A stretch of DNA of 17,665 bases. Origin: Acidobacteriota bacterium (GTDB taxonomy: Bacteria > Acidobacteriota > Terriglobia > Terriglobales > Acidobacteriaceae). Made by a program: the position numbers and the translations under genes. Shown in pieces: positions 16,885-17,665 of the stretch (position 1 is its first letter; each line of letters begins with the position of its first letter). The notes beneath the pieces are model-generated. The model had not been told where the DNA came from. It did not search any database and saw only the letters and a list, made by a program, of their open reading frames with translations. The stretch spans positions 1-17,665 of the forward strand of contig JAKART010000007.1 in assembly GCA_021819255.1 (NCBI GenBank), read 5' to 3'.

Positions 16885-17637
16885 ATGCGTAAGCCGATCA
16901 TCGCCGGAAATTGGAAGATGTACAAGACACCGAAGGAATCGCTCGCCTTTGTGAGCGCCTTCCTTCCCCTGGTGGAGGGTCATGACCGGGATGAGATTCT
17001 GCTGTTTCCCACGGTGACCTCTCTGGCCTCCGTGATGGAAGCTGTGGCCGGAACCAACGTGCGTGCCGGGGCTCAAAATATGCATTGGCTCAACGAGGGA
17101 GCTTATACCGGGCAGACATCGCCGACCATGCTTCTCTCCATTGGCTGCAGGCACGTGCTGCTGGGCCACTCCGAGCAGCGGATGTACTTCAATGAAACTT
17201 CGGAGCGGGTGAACCTGAAGTTGAAGGCGGCGATCAGCCATGGAATGACACCGATTGTCTGTGTTGGCGAACTTCTGGCCGAGCGCGAAAACTCGCAGAC
17301 CGAAGAGGTTCTGCGTACCCAGGTGCGAACCGCGCTGCACAACGTCTCCGCCGCTGAGGCGCAACGTCTGGTGATCGCCTACGAACCCGTCTGGGCGATT
17401 GGAACCGGAGCCACGGCCACCCCGGAGATCGCCGCCGAAGCCCACGCGATGATTCGTCACGAGCTGGCGCACTGTTGCGGCTCGCAGATTGCCCAGGAGA
17501 CGCGCATCTTGTATGGAGGGTCCGTCAAACCTGAAAACATCAGCGCGCTGATGGCTCAGCAGCAGATTGATGGAGCCCTGGTGGGCGGTGCAAGTCTGGT
17601 TCCGGCAACCTTCGCCGGCATCGTGCGCTACCGGTAG
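16885..17637 (+). CDS. tpiA: triosephosphate isomerase
   Basis: From the second of two adjacent ATGs (16882 and 16885) this is a 250-residue TIM-barrel enzyme that interconverts dihydroxyacetone phosphate and glyceraldehyde 3-phosphate. Catalytic elements are AGNWKMYK (Lys11), LGHSEQR (His95), and AYEPVWAIGTG with Glu167 and the flexible loop 6. The phosphate-binding YGGSVKPEN and the late GALVGGASL are intact. GGAG at 16877-16880 lies 4 nt before the second ATG and only 1 nt before the first, so 16885 is preferred; the difference is one Met. The 222-bp gap after pgk holds no recognisable gene or repeat. A few bases remain after the stop (17638-17665), and nothing can be identified in them. 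Confidence 0.97.
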   Translation: MRKPIIAGNWKMYKTPKESLAFVSAFLPLVEGHDRDEILLFPTVTSLASVMEAVAGTNVRAGAQNMHWLNEGAYTGQTSPTMLLSIGCRHVLLGHSEQRMYFNETSERVNLKLKAAISHGMTPIVCVGELLAERENSQTEEVLRTQVRTALHNVSAAEAQRLVIAYEPVWAIGTGATATPEIAAEAHAMIRHELAHCCGSQIAQETRILYGGSVKPENISALMAQQQIDGALVGGASLVPATFAGIVRYR

Positions 17638-17665
17638 CGCAGAGCGCCTGCGGCTTCCACGGCTG

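Overview
This 17.7 kb, GC-rich window is a dense chromosomal stretch of mostly housekeeping genes from a free-living bacterium. The gene content (clustered gap, pgk, tpiA, a LytS-type kinase, DinB-like and Rid proteins, an exported redoxin next to a DsbD-like protein) and the protein style fit Acidobacteriota (Terriglobia) best. That placement is an inference, because no rRNA or other lineage marker is present. I see no mobile element, CRISPR array, tRNA, rRNA or phage gene.

Layout. At the left edge (1-1115, + strand) lie the C-terminal thioredoxin domain of a DsbD-like thiol:disulfide transporter, cut by the window edge, and an exported redoxin. Convergent to them (1253-3438, - strand) is a trmH-like rRNA/tRNA methyltransferase followed by rarA, joined by an ATGA stop/start overlap. 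Divergent from these is a Sua5/TsaC threonylcarbamoyl-AMP synthase (3607-4239), then a membrane-anchored YdcF/SanA-type protein (4526-5200). On the - strand, a LytS-type sensor kinase (8515-9942), enolase (7089-8381) and phosphoglycerate mutase gpmI (5296-6924) run in one direction. Divergent from the kinase are ribA (10049-10666) and a nitroreductase (10771-11376). A DinB-like protein and a P-loop polynucleotide-kinase-like protein follow on the - strand (11557-13254). The right end (13411-17637, + strand) holds gap, a Rid-family protein, pgk and tpiA.

Function. tpiA, gap, pgk, gpmI and eno cover five consecutive steps of the lower glycolytic/gluconeogenic pathway, from triose phosphates to phosphoenolpyruvate. 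They form two arms about 5 kb apart (eno-gpmI on -, gap-ridA-pgk-tpiA on +). The other genes serve tRNA and rRNA modification, replication-fork maintenance, flavin synthesis and envelope thiol chemistry.

The most unusual features are non-coding. At least five intergenic gaps carry a two-copy head-to-tail tandem repeat with a unit of 15-22 bp; the units differ in sequence from gap to gap. The ribA 5' end is also odd: a consensus TATAAT lies 5 nt before the ATG, there is no usable Shine-Dalgarno for ribA, and a 17-codon ORF with a strong Shine-Dalgarno overlaps the ribA start. I found no convincing undescribed multi-gene system.
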